Assembly: GCA_910587035.1 (NCBI GenBank)
Contig: CAJUMQ010000005.1
Coordinates: 62,001-126,000, forward strand
Direction of reading: 5' to 3'
Source of the DNA: an uncultured Desulfovibrio sp.
Lineage (GTDB): Bacteria > Desulfobacterota > Desulfovibrionia > Desulfovibrionales > Desulfovibrionaceae
Length of the DNA stretch: 64,000 bases
Positions within the stretch are counted from its first letter, which is position 1. The number at the start of each line of letters is the position of its first letter. Below, in pieces: positions 42,811 through 52,449 of the stretch. Under the pieces are notes generated by a model. It was given only the letters and a program-made list of their open reading frames with translations. It made no database searches and had not been told where the DNA came from. The position numbers and the translations under genes are program-made.

Positions 42811-45162
42811 TTATTTTAATTTAAACCATCTCAGCCTTAGGGCATTGGTCACCACCGAGAATGATGACAATGCCATGGCTGTGCCGGCCAGCATTGGCGA
42901 CAGCATGGGGCCGCCAAAAATGTGCAGCATGCCTGCCGCCACGGGTAGACCGAGAATATTGTATCCAAATGCCCACCCAAGATTTTGCCGGATATTGCGC
43001 ATGGTTGCCCGGGACAGACCAAGCGCTCCCAAAATGGCCTCCATGCCATTGCGCATCAGTACTATGTCACCGGCTTCGGCGCTGACGTCCACGCCTGTCC
43101 CAACTGCCATGCCGACATTGGCCAGGGCCAGAGCCGGCGCATCATTGAGGCCATCGCCTACCATGCCGACAATTTCGCCCTTCTCCTGAAGCTGGCGAAT
43201 GAAATCCGCCTTTTGGGCTGGCAGTAACTGCGCATGGATGTCTGTAATTCCAGACAGACGACCTATGGCTCTGGCTGTGTGGATATTGTCGCCAGTAAGC
43301 ATTATGGGCTTAATGCCCATTTGCGTCAGCCTGGCTATGACCCTGGGTGTTTCCGGACGCAGCTGGTCGGCAAGGGCGAAGATTGCGGCGCAAAAAGGCG
43401 CTTCCTGTTCACTGGCCAGCCACAAGGCAAGGGGAGTCTGGCCGGATTCCGCAAGTTCCTGTAATTTGATTCGCGCATTATCCGGGAGGACACTTCCGTT
43501 TTCGCTCATAAATGATTCATTGCCAATGGCCAAGGTCCAGGTAATACCATTGACGATCATTGAGCCCTGGATGCCCAGGCCAGGTCTGATGATGACATTC
43601 TCAACAGCAAGACCGTTACATTTGCGCTCTTTTGCGGCATTTATTATTGCCAGCCCCAATGGATGCTCGCTTCTGCCTTCAAGGGATGCTGCCATATCCA
43701 GTAAAAGGCTTTCATCAAGGCCATATTGTTGCAGTTTTTGAGGAGAAATTTGTATGATCTGGGTCAATGCAGGCTTGCCATTGGTGAGAGTGCCGGTCTT
43801 GTCAAGGCAGAGAGCAGTGATGCTGCCTGCCTGTTCCAGAGCCGCGCCATTTTTTATGAGAATGCCCATTTGGGCGCCCCTGCCTGTGCCAACCATGATC
43901 GACATGGGTGTGGCAAGTCCCATGGCGCATGGGCAGGCCATGACCAATATGGCGACAAAAACAGTCAGGGCAACGGTGAATGGCTCAGGACTGAAAATGA
44001 GCCAGGCCAGGGCTGCGAGAAGTGCAAAAAGCATCACTGCTGGAACAAAATAATAGCTTACCTTGTCCGCCAGGCGCGCAATGGGTGCCTTGCTACCCTG
44101 GGCATCCCGCACAAGGCGGATTATTCTGGCAAGCCTTGTGTCATGGCCCACTGCGGTGGCAAGCATAACAAGAGAGCCCTCGCCATTGACGCTGCCTGCA
44201 ACAAGGCTGTCGCCAGGCTTGACCGGAACGGGAATGGATTCGCCGGTGAGGAGGGAAAGATCCACTGCGCTCTCGCCACTTTCCACAACACCATCGACAG
44301 GAATGCGGCTGCCTGGGCGCACAAGCAGTCTGTCTCCGGTTTTTACAGCCTGGAGGGGGACTTCCACAGGATTTTTTCCGGCATCGTCCAGGCGAAAAGC
44401 CTTCTCAGGTGTCAGGCTCATCAATGCTCCCATTGCATCGCTGGCTTTTCTCTTGGCGGTGAATTCGAGAAACTGCCCGAATTCAATCATGGTCAGGAGC
44501 ACCGCGCATGATTCAAAATAGAGGTTCATTGCCTTTTGAACCGGATCAGCACCTGCGAATCCAAGAATGGAATTGACAAGACTATACAAAAACGCCGCGC
44601 CGGTGCCCACTGCCACAAGACTGTCCATATTTGGAGATTTGCGCCAGAGGGCGATCAGTCCATCTGTATAAAAATGCCTGCCAAGCCAGACAACCGGCAA
44701 GGTAAGCACGAGCTGCACAAGGATGAAATTGCGAGGTTCCTGATGCGGTTCCAGCCAGCCTGGCATTGGGATGCCTGCCATATGCCCCATGGAGACAACA
44801 AGAAGGGGCACAGTGAATATCAGCATGGGCAATAGACGCCGCAGCCTGATCTTTTTTTCCTCCTCGGCCTTCTCCCGGTTTCTGGCATATATGGCCGCGC
44901 TGTCATCCTCTTTTGCCGGGGTTGCTGTGAAGCCGGCTCGGGCTACCCGGGCCATGATTTCCTGCGATATGTCTGCCGGGGCAGTGCTGGCTGGCCAGAC
45001 CTCCGCGCTTGCTGTGGCAAGATTTACGCTGGCGCGGCATACTCCATCCAGATTGCCAAGAACACGCTCGATGCGGGTAGAACAGGCGGCGCAGTGCATG
45101 CCGCCGATATCGAAACGAAGTGGAGTGGCGGGGCAGACAGCATTTTCCTGGGGTCCTGTCAT
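42811..45162 (-). CDS. copA: Copper-translocating P-type ATPase
   Basis: A 783-residue P1B-type ATPase that exports Cu(I). The N-terminal HMA domain has GMHCAACSTRIE. The transmembrane metal site is MACPCAMGLATP (CPC), the phosphorylated aspartate is LCLDKTGTLTNG, and the hinge motif is VGMVGDGLNDAPAL. About eight transmembrane segments fit the family. I chose the ATG at 45162 with AAGGGA upstream. It is divergent from the CopZ-like gene, and the two probably share copper control; no operator for CsoR or CueR was identified. Confidence 0.95.
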   Translation of the reverse strand: MTGPQENAVCPATPLRFDIGGMHCAACSTRIERVLGNLDGVCRASVNLATASAEVWPASTAPADISQEIMARVARAGFTATPAKEDDSAAIYARNREKAEEEKKIRLRRLLPMLIFTVPLLVVSMGHMAGIPMPGWLEPHQEPRNFILVQLVLTLPVVWLGRHFYTDGLIALWRKSPNMDSLVAVGTGAAFLYSLVNSILGFAGADPVQKAMNLYFESCAVLLTMIEFGQFLEFTAKRKASDAMGALMSLTPEKAFRLDDAGKNPVEVPLQAVKTGDRLLVRPGSRIPVDGVVESGESAVDLSLLTGESIPVPVKPGDSLVAGSVNGEGSLVMLATAVGHDTRLARIIRLVRDAQGSKAPIARLADKVSYYFVPAVMLFALLAALAWLIFSPEPFTVALTVFVAILVMACPCAMGLATPMSIMVGTGRGAQMGILIKNGAALEQAGSITALCLDKTGTLTNGKPALTQIIQISPQKLQQYGLDESLLLDMAASLEGRSEHPLGLAIINAAKERKCNGLAVENVIIRPGLGIQGSMIVNGITWTLAIGNESFMSENGSVLPDNARIKLQELAESGQTPLALWLASEQEAPFCAAIFALADQLRPETPRVIARLTQMGIKPIMLTGDNIHTARAIGRLSGITDIHAQLLPAQKADFIRQLQEKGEIVGMVGDGLNDAPALALANVGMAVGTGVDVSAEAGDIVLMRNGMEAILGALGLSRATMRNIRQNLGWAFGYNILGLPVAAGMLHIFGGPMLSPMLAGTAMALSSFSVVTNALRLRWFKLK

Positions 45163-45185
45163 TATCAATTCCCTTGTTATTTTTT

Positions 45186-45215
45186 TTGACTCAAGCTATA
45201 GAAAAAATATATACT
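45186..45215 (+). promoter_or_regulatory. Sigma-70-type promoter of the CopZ-like gene
   Basis: TTGACT (45186-45191) and TATACT (45210-45215) separated by 18 bp, 44 bp before the ATG. Good match to both hexamers. Confidence 0.55.
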
Positions 45216-45258
45216 GGAACTGTAATTAACCATAAAATAAACATGATCGGAGGGTATC

Positions 45259-45477
45259 ATGGCAACAATTAAAGTCAATGGCATGCACTGTGAGCACTGC
45301 AAGGCAGCCGTGGAAAAGGCCGTTTCCGCAATTCCCGGAGTAAAAAGCGCCAAAGTTAATTTGGACAAGAAGGAACTTGAATATATTGAAGAAGACAAGA
45401 ACATGCCCATTGCCCTTGACATAATTATGGGCGCCATAAAGGATCTGGGCTACGAGCCTGAAAACCAGCGACCCTGA
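45259..45477 (+). CDS. CopZ-like heavy-metal-associated domain chaperone
   Basis: A 72-residue single HMA domain, GMHCEHCKAAVEKAV at the N-terminus with the MxCxxC metal site. It binds Cu(I) and delivers it to the ATPase encoded divergently 97 bp away. The start has GGAGGG upstream and a good promoter (45186-45215). Confidence 0.93.
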   Translation: MATIKVNGMHCEHCKAAVEKAVSAIPGVKSAKVNLDKKELEYIEEDKNMPIALDIIMGAIKDLGYEPENQRP

Positions 45478-45632
45478 CTGAATCCTTATTCATGCATTGC
45501 CTGTGGCGCGCCAGAAAAGACGCGCCATTTGCCACAATATGGCATTGGCATTGCCATATTTGCCGCATGCAATCCTGCAGATGCAGATCCTTTCTCTGTC
45601 ATTTCCTGTGACATTGAAGACTGGCTGAAAAC

Positions 45633-47018
45633 ATGACTTTGCGCATACCGGGTAATTTTGTCCATAGGGTTGTTTTGACCTGTCTGTTTTGCTGCCTGCC
45701 ATTTCCTTTTAATGCGCTGGCATTTCCCCTGGATTTCACCATGTTCCGTTTGGGCTGCACCACCCCGGTGGTGCTTGTGGTTGGCGGAATACAGGGAGAT
45801 GAGCCAGGTGGATTTTCCGCAGCCACTCTTCTTGCCACCAGATATGAGTTTGGGCGTGGCACCCTGAGAGTTGTTCCCAACCTTAATTTCCCCAGTATAA
45901 TCAAGAGGTCAAGAGGGTTGTACGGGGACATGAACCGCAAATTCGCCCGTCTTGATGACAAGGATCCCGAGTATGCCACAGTGCGACGGATTCAGGATCT
46001 CATCACCGCGCCGGATGTGGGCCTTGTACTCAATCTCCATGACGGCAGCGGTTTTTATCGCCCTGTATACGAAGACAAGCTCAAAAACCCTGCCAGATGG
46101 GGCCAATCCATAATCATTGATCAGGAAAAAATGGAGTCTGGCATCTTTATGGGAGATCTTGCCAGCGAGGCCGACAAGGTGGCGAGACAGGTCAACGGAA
46201 AGCTTGTCAAGCCATTTCATGCTGTTCACATCCATAACACAAAAACTGCGGATGGCGACAGAGAGATGGAAAAAAGCCTCTCCTGGTTCGCTGTGCGGCA
46301 CAACAAGGCGGCATTTGGGCTTGAGGCCAGCAAGGAATTTTCTGTGCCCATGCGCACATATTATCATCTTTTGATGGTGGAAGCATTCCTGAGCATGGCA
46401 GGATTGGAATTTTCACGCGATTTCGAGCTTTCTCCTGCTGGTATTGAACGCGCCCTTGGCGAGAATCTTGGTGTTTCATTTGCGGGGAATCGCATTTTTT
46501 TGCCACTGGAGGATGCGCGTCCGGCAATAAACAGATTGCCTTTGCCAAAGGGGGGCGTAGCCAGCGCCATTACCTCAAAGCCAATAATGGCTGTGCTGCC
46601 ATGCGAAGGCAAGCGGGATGGCCTGTGTATCCATTATGGCAACCGCACTGTCACTCTCATCCAGCCGGAATGGAGAGAAATTGAAGCCGGTCTCGATGGC
46701 ATGCGTGTTATGGTGGATGGTCAGGAGAAGTTTGCGCCCTTTGGTCAAATAGTGGATGTGAAGGATACAGTCATCATAAATAGGATGGATGGCTACAGGG
46801 TGAATGCCATTGGCCTTGACCGTGGTCTTGCCGATGAGAGCGGCATTCCACTCACCCGCGGCGAGTTCGAGACAAGATTTTCTGTGGACAAGGGTGGCCG
46901 GCTGTTTCGGGTGGAAGTTTACAAGGGCAAAAAACTATCCGGAATGTTTCTTTTGCGGTTTGCCAATGCGGCTGGCAAAAAAGTGGCGCGCAAGCACACC
47001 CAGGGCATGCGCAGATAG
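45633..47018 (+). CDS. M99-family D,L-carboxypeptidase (Csd4/Pgp1-type cell-shape enzyme)
   Basis: A 461-residue secreted zinc carboxypeptidase. The N-terminal hydrophobic segment (VLTCLFCCLPFPFNALA) is a signal peptide. The zinc site is unusual, GGIQGDEPGG with Gln54 and Glu57, and the second ligand is His136 in LNLHDGSGFY. Helicobacter pylori Csd4 uses Gln46, Glu49 and His128, the same spacing with an offset of eight. Glu231 in GLEASKEF aligns with the catalytic glutamate (Glu222 as I recall). Csd4 and Pgp1 trim murein tripeptides to dipeptides and set cell curvature, so this gene may help set a curved vibrio shape. Confidence 0.88.
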   Translation: MTLRIPGNFVHRVVLTCLFCCLPFPFNALAFPLDFTMFRLGCTTPVVLVVGGIQGDEPGGFSAATLLATRYEFGRGTLRVVPNLNFPSIIKRSRGLYGDMNRKFARLDDKDPEYATVRRIQDLITAPDVGLVLNLHDGSGFYRPVYEDKLKNPARWGQSIIIDQEKMESGIFMGDLASEADKVARQVNGKLVKPFHAVHIHNTKTADGDREMEKSLSWFAVRHNKAAFGLEASKEFSVPMRTYYHLLMVEAFLSMAGLEFSRDFELSPAGIERALGENLGVSFAGNRIFLPLEDARPAINRLPLPKGGVASAITSKPIMAVLPCEGKRDGLCIHYGNRTVTLIQPEWREIEAGLDGMRVMVDGQEKFAPFGQIVDVKDTVIINRMDGYRVNAIGLDRGLADESGIPLTRGEFETRFSVDKGGRLFRVEVYKGKKLSGMFLLRFANAAGKKVARKHTQGMRR

Positions 47019-47218
47019 CCTTTTGCCTGCATCCATCCCCTCTCACACGTTTTCTTTTTCACAATCAATAAAAAATCATCTTGTCATCTTGTGCTGCCAC
47101 TTTAAAAGGTGTAGGCTTGCAGCAATAATAGAATTATCCAACTTGCGCCTGGTCACCAATGACTGCGGGCGATATGCCCGTACATGCGCAAATGGGGATT
47201 CATACCCGCGGGGCGTTT
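47019..47218 (+). other. Leader region of the coo operon
   Basis: A 200-bp AT-rich leader. It contains a 5-bp-arm hairpin (CGGGC / GCCCG) near 47165-47179 and a short palindrome GTCA-N4-TGAC at 47152-47163. No clear CooA site (TGTC-N8-GACA pattern) was found. Confidence 0.4.
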
Positions 47219-50200
47219 ATGTCAGCAGAATTGATTTCCACTGGCAGCTGGTGGCTGCCGCTGATTGTTGGCTCGGCCATTTTGATTTATGCCACATGCA
47301 AGGCCGTATTGCAGCGCAACAATCCCAGGCGCCTGATTCTCTGGGGCGCATTGCATGATCTTGGAGTTTGTTTTTTTGGGCTATGCGCGCCTACTGCCAT
47401 GGGTGTGGCAGGGATCTGGATATATGTCATTTTTCAGGCATCAGCCAGACTCCTGGCCTGGTTCGCCCTGCAAAGACTGGCCGGTGATGTTGCAGCCAAA
47501 CAGGGCAGCAGCCTTGACCCGGCAGGCGTAAAAGGCGCTTTTCTGCCTGGACTAAGCACGCAGCGGCTTGCCTCTTCAGGCAGCAGGAATCCCTGGCCAG
47601 GCTCCCTTTTCGCTCTGGGCCTTCTTGCCGCGGTTGGCGGCTCGCCCTTCCTTGTGCCGGAAGGCAGAGCACTAATTGTCTCCAGTTTTGTGCAGACCCT
47701 CACTCAGCCTGCCTTTTTCTGCCTGATGCTGATGGCTGCAGCCACAACCATATTCATATGGCTGTATGTTGACACAGTGCGCATCATTTGTCTTGAGCCA
47801 TCCAGGAAGGACGATACAGCCGCAGGTGAATCCAGATCCCTGTCCGCCGGCGCGATTGTGCTAGTCCTGGGAATAGCTGTCGCCATTCTTGGTGTCTTTC
47901 GCGAGCCCATAACGGATTTTCTATGCCAGCCTCTTGGGCTTGAGCTTCCGCATAGCCCCGTGCACCTGTCATGGTGGGTCTATTATTGCGGAGCATTTGT
48001 TACTGGCGCGGCCTTTCTGCTGCGCTTTCCCTATGCCGCGCAGCTAGGCACCATGTTTGCCGCAGTGGCCTTTGCCGCTGTGTGCGCTTCTCCAGCCGGG
48101 CCTCTGGCAAACTTTTTCCTGTTTATCATCACCCTCATCGGGCTGGTGGTTGCAGTCTATTCCGTCAGCTACATTCATGGCCAGCGCAAGGGTTGGTACT
48201 GGTTCTTTCTGCTGCTGACCTTTGCATCCCTCACCGGCATTGTCTCAACACCCAATGAGCTGGCCATGTTCAGCTACTGGGAGCTTATGACATATGCCTC
48301 CTATTTTCTTATTGTACATGATTCCCGCCCAAAGGCATTCGCAGCCGGTCTCAAATACTATGTCATGTGTGGCGGTGGCGCCATATTCATGCTGCCTGGG
48401 TTGCTGGTCCTTGGCGTATTCGCCTATGAGCCATCCCTGGGGATCCAGATTCCTTTCTGGCTGCAGGCAGGCCTGATTCTCTGTCTAGCCGGTTTTGGCG
48501 TCAAGGCCGGCCTTGTGCCGCTCCATTCCTGGCTGCCAGATGCCCATCCGGCAGCTCCCTCATCAGTGTCCGCGCCACTGTCCGGTGTCATCACCAAGAT
48601 GGGAATCTTTGGCATCATCAGCGTGGTGTTCATAGGGGTAGGGCAGGCACAGGGAGATATTCCGGGGCTTTTCGGGCTTTCCTGGTTTGGAACATGGCTC
48701 TGTCTCATGGGTGCCGCTACCCTTATATATGGCGAGTTCATGGCCCTGTGCCAGACCGATATCAAAAGAATGCTCGCCTATTCAACCATGGGCCAGATTG
48801 GTGAAATTACCCTTGTGCTCGGCCTGGGCACATGGGCAGCCACCACAGGCGCACTCTGGCATGTTTTCAACCATGCGATTATGAAGGATCTGCTATTTCT
48901 TTGCGCCGGTGCGCTCATTCTGCGCGCAGGCAGCAGGGAACTCGCCGATCTGCGTGGTCTTGGCCATAAAATGCCACTGACCGTGGCCTGCATGACTGCG
49001 GGACTCATCAGCATAATGGGCCTGCCGCCTTTTGGAGCCTTCTACAGCAAATATATGATGATCCAGGCAGCAACCGATGCCGGCCATATCTGGGTCGCGG
49101 TGCTCCTGCTCGCCGGCGCTCTTGCGGGGGCCATATATTATACGAGAATCCTCAAGACACTTGTGCTGGAACAGAGGCCTGCAGATTTGCCGGTTGTCAC
49201 GGAGGATGCACCCTTCAGCATGAAGCTGGCAATGATCATCCTGGCTGCCCTTACGCTGCTTTTTGGCCTTGCGCCGCAGCTTTTGATGCCGGTCATTCTG
49301 CCGGTCGCCAGTATGTGCTACAATGCGCCGGCCAATGCCGCCGAAATTATTCATGCCATGAGCGTAAACTGGCCGGTGTATGTAATCTTTCCTGTATTCG
49401 GCGCGGTGTTGCCAGCCATATTCTGCGGCCGGCCCCGCATGGCAGGCTGGATGAGCGTGGGCGTTCTGCTTGTGACCGCCCTGCTTGTGGCCATCCTTGG
49501 CCGCAATCTCGATACACTCTCCTATTGCTTCGCCCTTATTGTGCCGCTTATTGGCGCTGTAAACATGGCATATGCCGTGGGCTATATGTCGCATAGCCAT
49601 ACCCAGTGGAGATTTTACTGCGCCTTTACCTGCATGTGCGGCGGTCTGGTTGGCATGGCGTCAGCCCAGCACCTGCTCAGCTTCTTCCTCTTCTGGGAGA
49701 TCATGAGTTCATGGACGCTGTATCTGGCCATAGCCCATGAGGGAGATGGCAATGCCTTGCGGGAGGCATTCAAATATTTCCTCTTCAATCTTTTCGGCGC
49801 AGGCTTCATCTTTGTTGGCCTGGCCATCACAGGGCCCTCGGTGCCATTCAATGCCGGGCTCATCAATGGCTATTTGCCAGAGATATCGCCATGGCTGGCA
49901 TGGACCGGCATGGCGCTGCTTGCAACCGGGTTTGTGCTCAAGGCCGCGCAGCTGCCATTGCGCATTGACTGGCAGATGCATCCCGCCCTGGCTCCAACCC
50001 CGGTATCTGGATACATTTCGTCAGTTCTGCTTAAGAGCGCCATCATAGCCCTGATCAAGCTGTTTATGCTGCTTGGCGGCAGTTATGCCATTGCCGGTAT
50101 CATGGGATCATTTGGCACTGGCCTCATCACAACAGTTGTCATGTGGATTGGCGGCATCACCATTGTGATGGCCGCTGTTCAGGCGCTCCTGGCAAATGGC

Positions 50201-51022
50201 CTGAAGCTGGTTTTCATATACTCCACAGTCAGCCAGCTTGGTTATATGGTGCTTGCCGTGGCCTGCGGAGGCGCTCTCGGCTATGCCGGCGGCATGCTGC
50301 ATCTAGTCAACCATGTGTTTTTCAAGGATCTGCTGTTCCTCATATGCGGCGCGGTCATGTTTGCCACTGGCCGTGAAACCCTGACCGAGCTAGGCGGCAT
50401 TGGCCGTAAAATGCCCTGGACCCTCCTGATGTTCGCCATAGCCGGGCTTTCCCTTGTGGGTGTGCCTCCCACCAGCGGTTTCTCGTCCAAATGGATTATC
50501 TATCAGGCTCTGATGCAGGCCGGTCAGCCATTTTTGGCATTGCTGTCTCTGGTAGGCAGTGTCATCACCCTTGCATATATAGCCAAGTTCTTGCATGCGG
50601 CATTCCTTGGCCAGAGTGCATGCGATCTGAATGATGTCCATGAGGCGCCTGCAGTCATGCTCATACCCATGGGGATTCTGGCGGTTGGCTGTGTGCTCAC
50701 CGGCATATTCCCTGGTCTTGCCCTTTATCCCATCAACAATATTCTTGCCCAATACGGCGCTCCTGTGCTTGACGTGGGTATTTCCGGCATATTGGCAGGC
50801 CATGGGGCCTGGAATGCCACAGGCATGTTTGTAATGATGGCAATCGCCTTCATTGGCGCCGCATGGTTTTTGCGTCACTTCACAAAACTGCGCGAGGTTG
50901 ATGTGCACACATGCGGTCTGCCGACACAGACTGCCGCCAGCCGCATGACGCCGGCAAGTATCTATGGTGATCTGTTCAGAATGCTCAGCGGTGGCAAAAC
51001 CGCCAGGGAGAATCGTCAATGA
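47219..51022 (+). CDS. cooM: CooM, large membrane subunit of Coo-type [NiFe] hydrogenase
   Basis: A 1267-residue integral membrane protein, nearly the length of Rhodospirillum rubrum CooM. It contains two NuoL/MrpA-like proton-channel modules in tandem: the first around residues 270-610 (NELAMFSYWELMTYASY, LVPLHSWLPDAHPAAPSS), the second around 780-1160 (HLLSFFLFWEIMSSWTLYLA, HPALAPTPVSGYISSVLLK), with a spacer between. The second module lacks the Trp-Leu-Pro-Asp-Ala-His sequence. I chose the ATG at 47219; an in-frame ATG at 47159 would add 20 residues. The start is followed by strongly hydrophobic segments. It should couple electron flow to ion movement. Confidence 0.93.
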   Translation: MSAELISTGSWWLPLIVGSAILIYATCKAVLQRNNPRRLILWGALHDLGVCFFGLCAPTAMGVAGIWIYVIFQASARLLAWFALQRLAGDVAAKQGSSLDPAGVKGAFLPGLSTQRLASSGSRNPWPGSLFALGLLAAVGGSPFLVPEGRALIVSSFVQTLTQPAFFCLMLMAAATTIFIWLYVDTVRIICLEPSRKDDTAAGESRSLSAGAIVLVLGIAVAILGVFREPITDFLCQPLGLELPHSPVHLSWWVYYCGAFVTGAAFLLRFPYAAQLGTMFAAVAFAAVCASPAGPLANFFLFIITLIGLVVAVYSVSYIHGQRKGWYWFFLLLTFASLTGIVSTPNELAMFSYWELMTYASYFLIVHDSRPKAFAAGLKYYVMCGGGAIFMLPGLLVLGVFAYEPSLGIQIPFWLQAGLILCLAGFGVKAGLVPLHSWLPDAHPAAPSSVSAPLSGVITKMGIFGIISVVFIGVGQAQGDIPGLFGLSWFGTWLCLMGAATLIYGEFMALCQTDIKRMLAYSTMGQIGEITLVLGLGTWAATTGALWHVFNHAIMKDLLFLCAGALILRAGSRELADLRGLGHKMPLTVACMTAGLISIMGLPPFGAFYSKYMMIQAATDAGHIWVAVLLLAGALAGAIYYTRILKTLVLEQRPADLPVVTEDAPFSMKLAMIILAALTLLFGLAPQLLMPVILPVASMCYNAPANAAEIIHAMSVNWPVYVIFPVFGAVLPAIFCGRPRMAGWMSVGVLLVTALLVAILGRNLDTLSYCFALIVPLIGAVNMAYAVGYMSHSHTQWRFYCAFTCMCGGLVGMASAQHLLSFFLFWEIMSSWTLYLAIAHEGDGNALREAFKYFLFNLFGAGFIFVGLAITGPSVPFNAGLINGYLPEISPWLAWTGMALLATGFVLKAAQLPLRIDWQMHPALAPTPVSGYISSVLLKSAIIALIKLFMLLGGSYAIAGIMGSFGTGLITTVVMWIGGITIVMAAVQALLANGLKLVFIYSTVSQLGYMVLAVACGGALGYAGGMLHLVNHVFFKDLLFLICGAVMFATGRETLTELGGIGRKMPWTLLMFAIAGLSLVGVPPTSGFSSKWIIYQALMQAGQPFLALLSLVGSVITLAYIAKFLHAAFLGQSACDLNDVHEAPAVMLIPMGILAVGCVLTGIFPGLALYPINNILAQYGAPVLDVGISGILAGHGAWNATGMFVMMAIAFIGAAWFLRHFTKLREVDVHTCGLPTQTAASRMTPASIYGDLFRMLSGGKTARENRQ

Positions 51023-51990
51023 GTGACACATTACTTGCCATTCTTCATATGTGCATCTTTCCGGGTGGAGCTTTCGCCCTGCTGGTTGGCTTCTTTTTCA
51101 AGGGTCTGGATCGGCGGGTGGAGGCGCGGCTGCAAAGGCGCGTGGGTCCGCCCCTGATACAGCCCTGGCTGGATATGGCCAAATTGCTGACCAAAGAAAC
51201 ACTTATTCCAAACACGGCCTGCAAGCCCGCATTCCTGCTGGCGCCAGTGTTCGGTTTTACTGGCATGGCTGTATGCGCTGCCTTTATTCCCATCCCTGGC
51301 GTGTATGAAGGTCTATCCAGAATGGGAGATTTGCTGGTAATTTTCTATCTTTTGCCCATTCCGGCAATCGCATTGATGCTTGGTGGCTCCGCTTCCAGCT
51401 CTCCATTTGGCGCTTTTGGTTTTTCGCGTGAAATGCTGATGATGCTGGCATATGAAACTCCATTGCTTATGGTTATGCTGGCTGTGGCGATGCTGGTTGG
51501 CAAATCCATGGCGGGGGGAGCGTGGAGCGCGGAATTTTCGCTGCTGCAGATCGTATCCTGGCAGCAGGCCAATGGCTCCCTTGGTCTCAACCCTGCCATG
51601 ATCCCGGCTCTTTGCGCCTATCTGATCTTTTTACCAGGCACCATGGGTGTTGCTCCCTTTGATATTGCCGAGGCGGAAACAGAAATTCTGGAAGGTCCAC
51701 TGCTCGAATACGGCGGTCCTCTGCTGGCCCTGTTCCAGGTGACATCCTCCCTTAAATCTTTTGTTGTGCTTGGTCTCGGGGTTGCTCTGTTCTTTCCTGG
51801 CACTATCTGCCCATGGTGGCCCATCAATCTGCTGTGGTTTGTATTCAAGTGTCTGGTGCTGATGCTGCTGTCTCTTACTTTGGTCAAGTCCGCCACAGGG
51901 CGCTACCGCATTGATCAGGCTTTCCGGTTTTATGTGACTGTGCCCACAGTGCTTGCCCTCTGCAGTCTTGTTCTTGTCTGGGTGATGTAG
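51019..51990 (+). CDS. cooK: CooK, NuoH-like membrane subunit
   Basis: A 323-residue membrane protein with about eight hydrophobic segments. The conserved loop of NuoH-type subunits is present (GFSREMLMMLAYETPLLMV and the acidic DIAEAETEILEGPLLEYGG). It forms the membrane anchor that links the hydrogenase module to the ion channels of CooM. The ATG overlaps the cooM stop (ATGA), so they are co-translated. Confidence 0.95.
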   Translation: MSDTLLAILHMCIFPGGAFALLVGFFFKGLDRRVEARLQRRVGPPLIQPWLDMAKLLTKETLIPNTACKPAFLLAPVFGFTGMAVCAAFIPIPGVYEGLSRMGDLLVIFYLLPIPAIALMLGGSASSSPFGAFGFSREMLMMLAYETPLLMVMLAVAMLVGKSMAGGAWSAEFSLLQIVSWQQANGSLGLNPAMIPALCAYLIFLPGTMGVAPFDIAEAETEILEGPLLEYGGPLLALFQVTSSLKSFVVLGLGVALFFPGTICPWWPINLLWFVFKCLVLMLLSLTLVKSATGRYRIDQAFRFYVTVPTVLALCSLVLVWVM

Positions 51991-51999
51991 GAGGTTGCC

Positions 52000-52449
52000 A
52001 TGGCTTTGGAAAACACATTAAAAAAACTGTCGGTGCGTTCGCCCTGGCTTTTCAGGATAAATGCCGGTTCCTGCAATGGCTGTGATGTGGAGCTTGCCAC
52101 TACCGCCTGCATCCCCCGTTATGATGTGGAGAGGATTGGCTGCCGTTATTGTGGCAGTCCAAGACATGCCGATATTGTGCTTATTACCGGCCCCCTGACA
52201 ACAAGAGTAAAGGAAAGGGTTCTCACTGTCTGGAATGAGATACCCGAGCCCAAGGTTACTGTGGCGGTTGGCATCTGTCCCATTTCTGGTGGAGTATTTC
52301 GTGAGGGGTACAGCATAGAGGGCCCGATAGACAGATACATACCTGTCGATGTCAATGTGCCGGGATGCCCCCCCAGACCCCAGGCAATACTCGAGGGCGT
52401 TGTCAAGGCCAGGGAAATCTGGCTGAAAAAACTCGGCATCGATCAATGA
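52000..52449 (+). CDS. cooL: CooL, NuoB-like small subunit with proximal [4Fe-4S] cluster
   Basis: A 149-residue protein with the four ligand cysteines of the N2-type cluster: SCNGCDVE near the N-terminus, GICPISG and GCPPRPQAIL near the end. It passes electrons between CooX and the nickel site of CooH. Ten bp after cooK and with GGAGG upstream. Its TGA overlaps the ATG of the small cysteine-motif gene described next. Confidence 0.95.
   Translation: MALENTLKKLSVRSPWLFRINAGSCNGCDVELATTACIPRYDVERIGCRYCGSPRHADIVLITGPLTTRVKERVLTVWNEIPEPKVTVAVGICPISGGVFREGYSIEGPIDRYIPVDVNVPGCPPRPQAILEGVVKAREIWLKKLGIDQ

Noticed and set aside
47152..47163. GTCA-N4-TGAC palindrome before cooM as a possible CooA or CRP site
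   Set aside because: The spacing does not fit the CooA or CRP patterns I know, so it is recorded only as a weak note in the leader entry.
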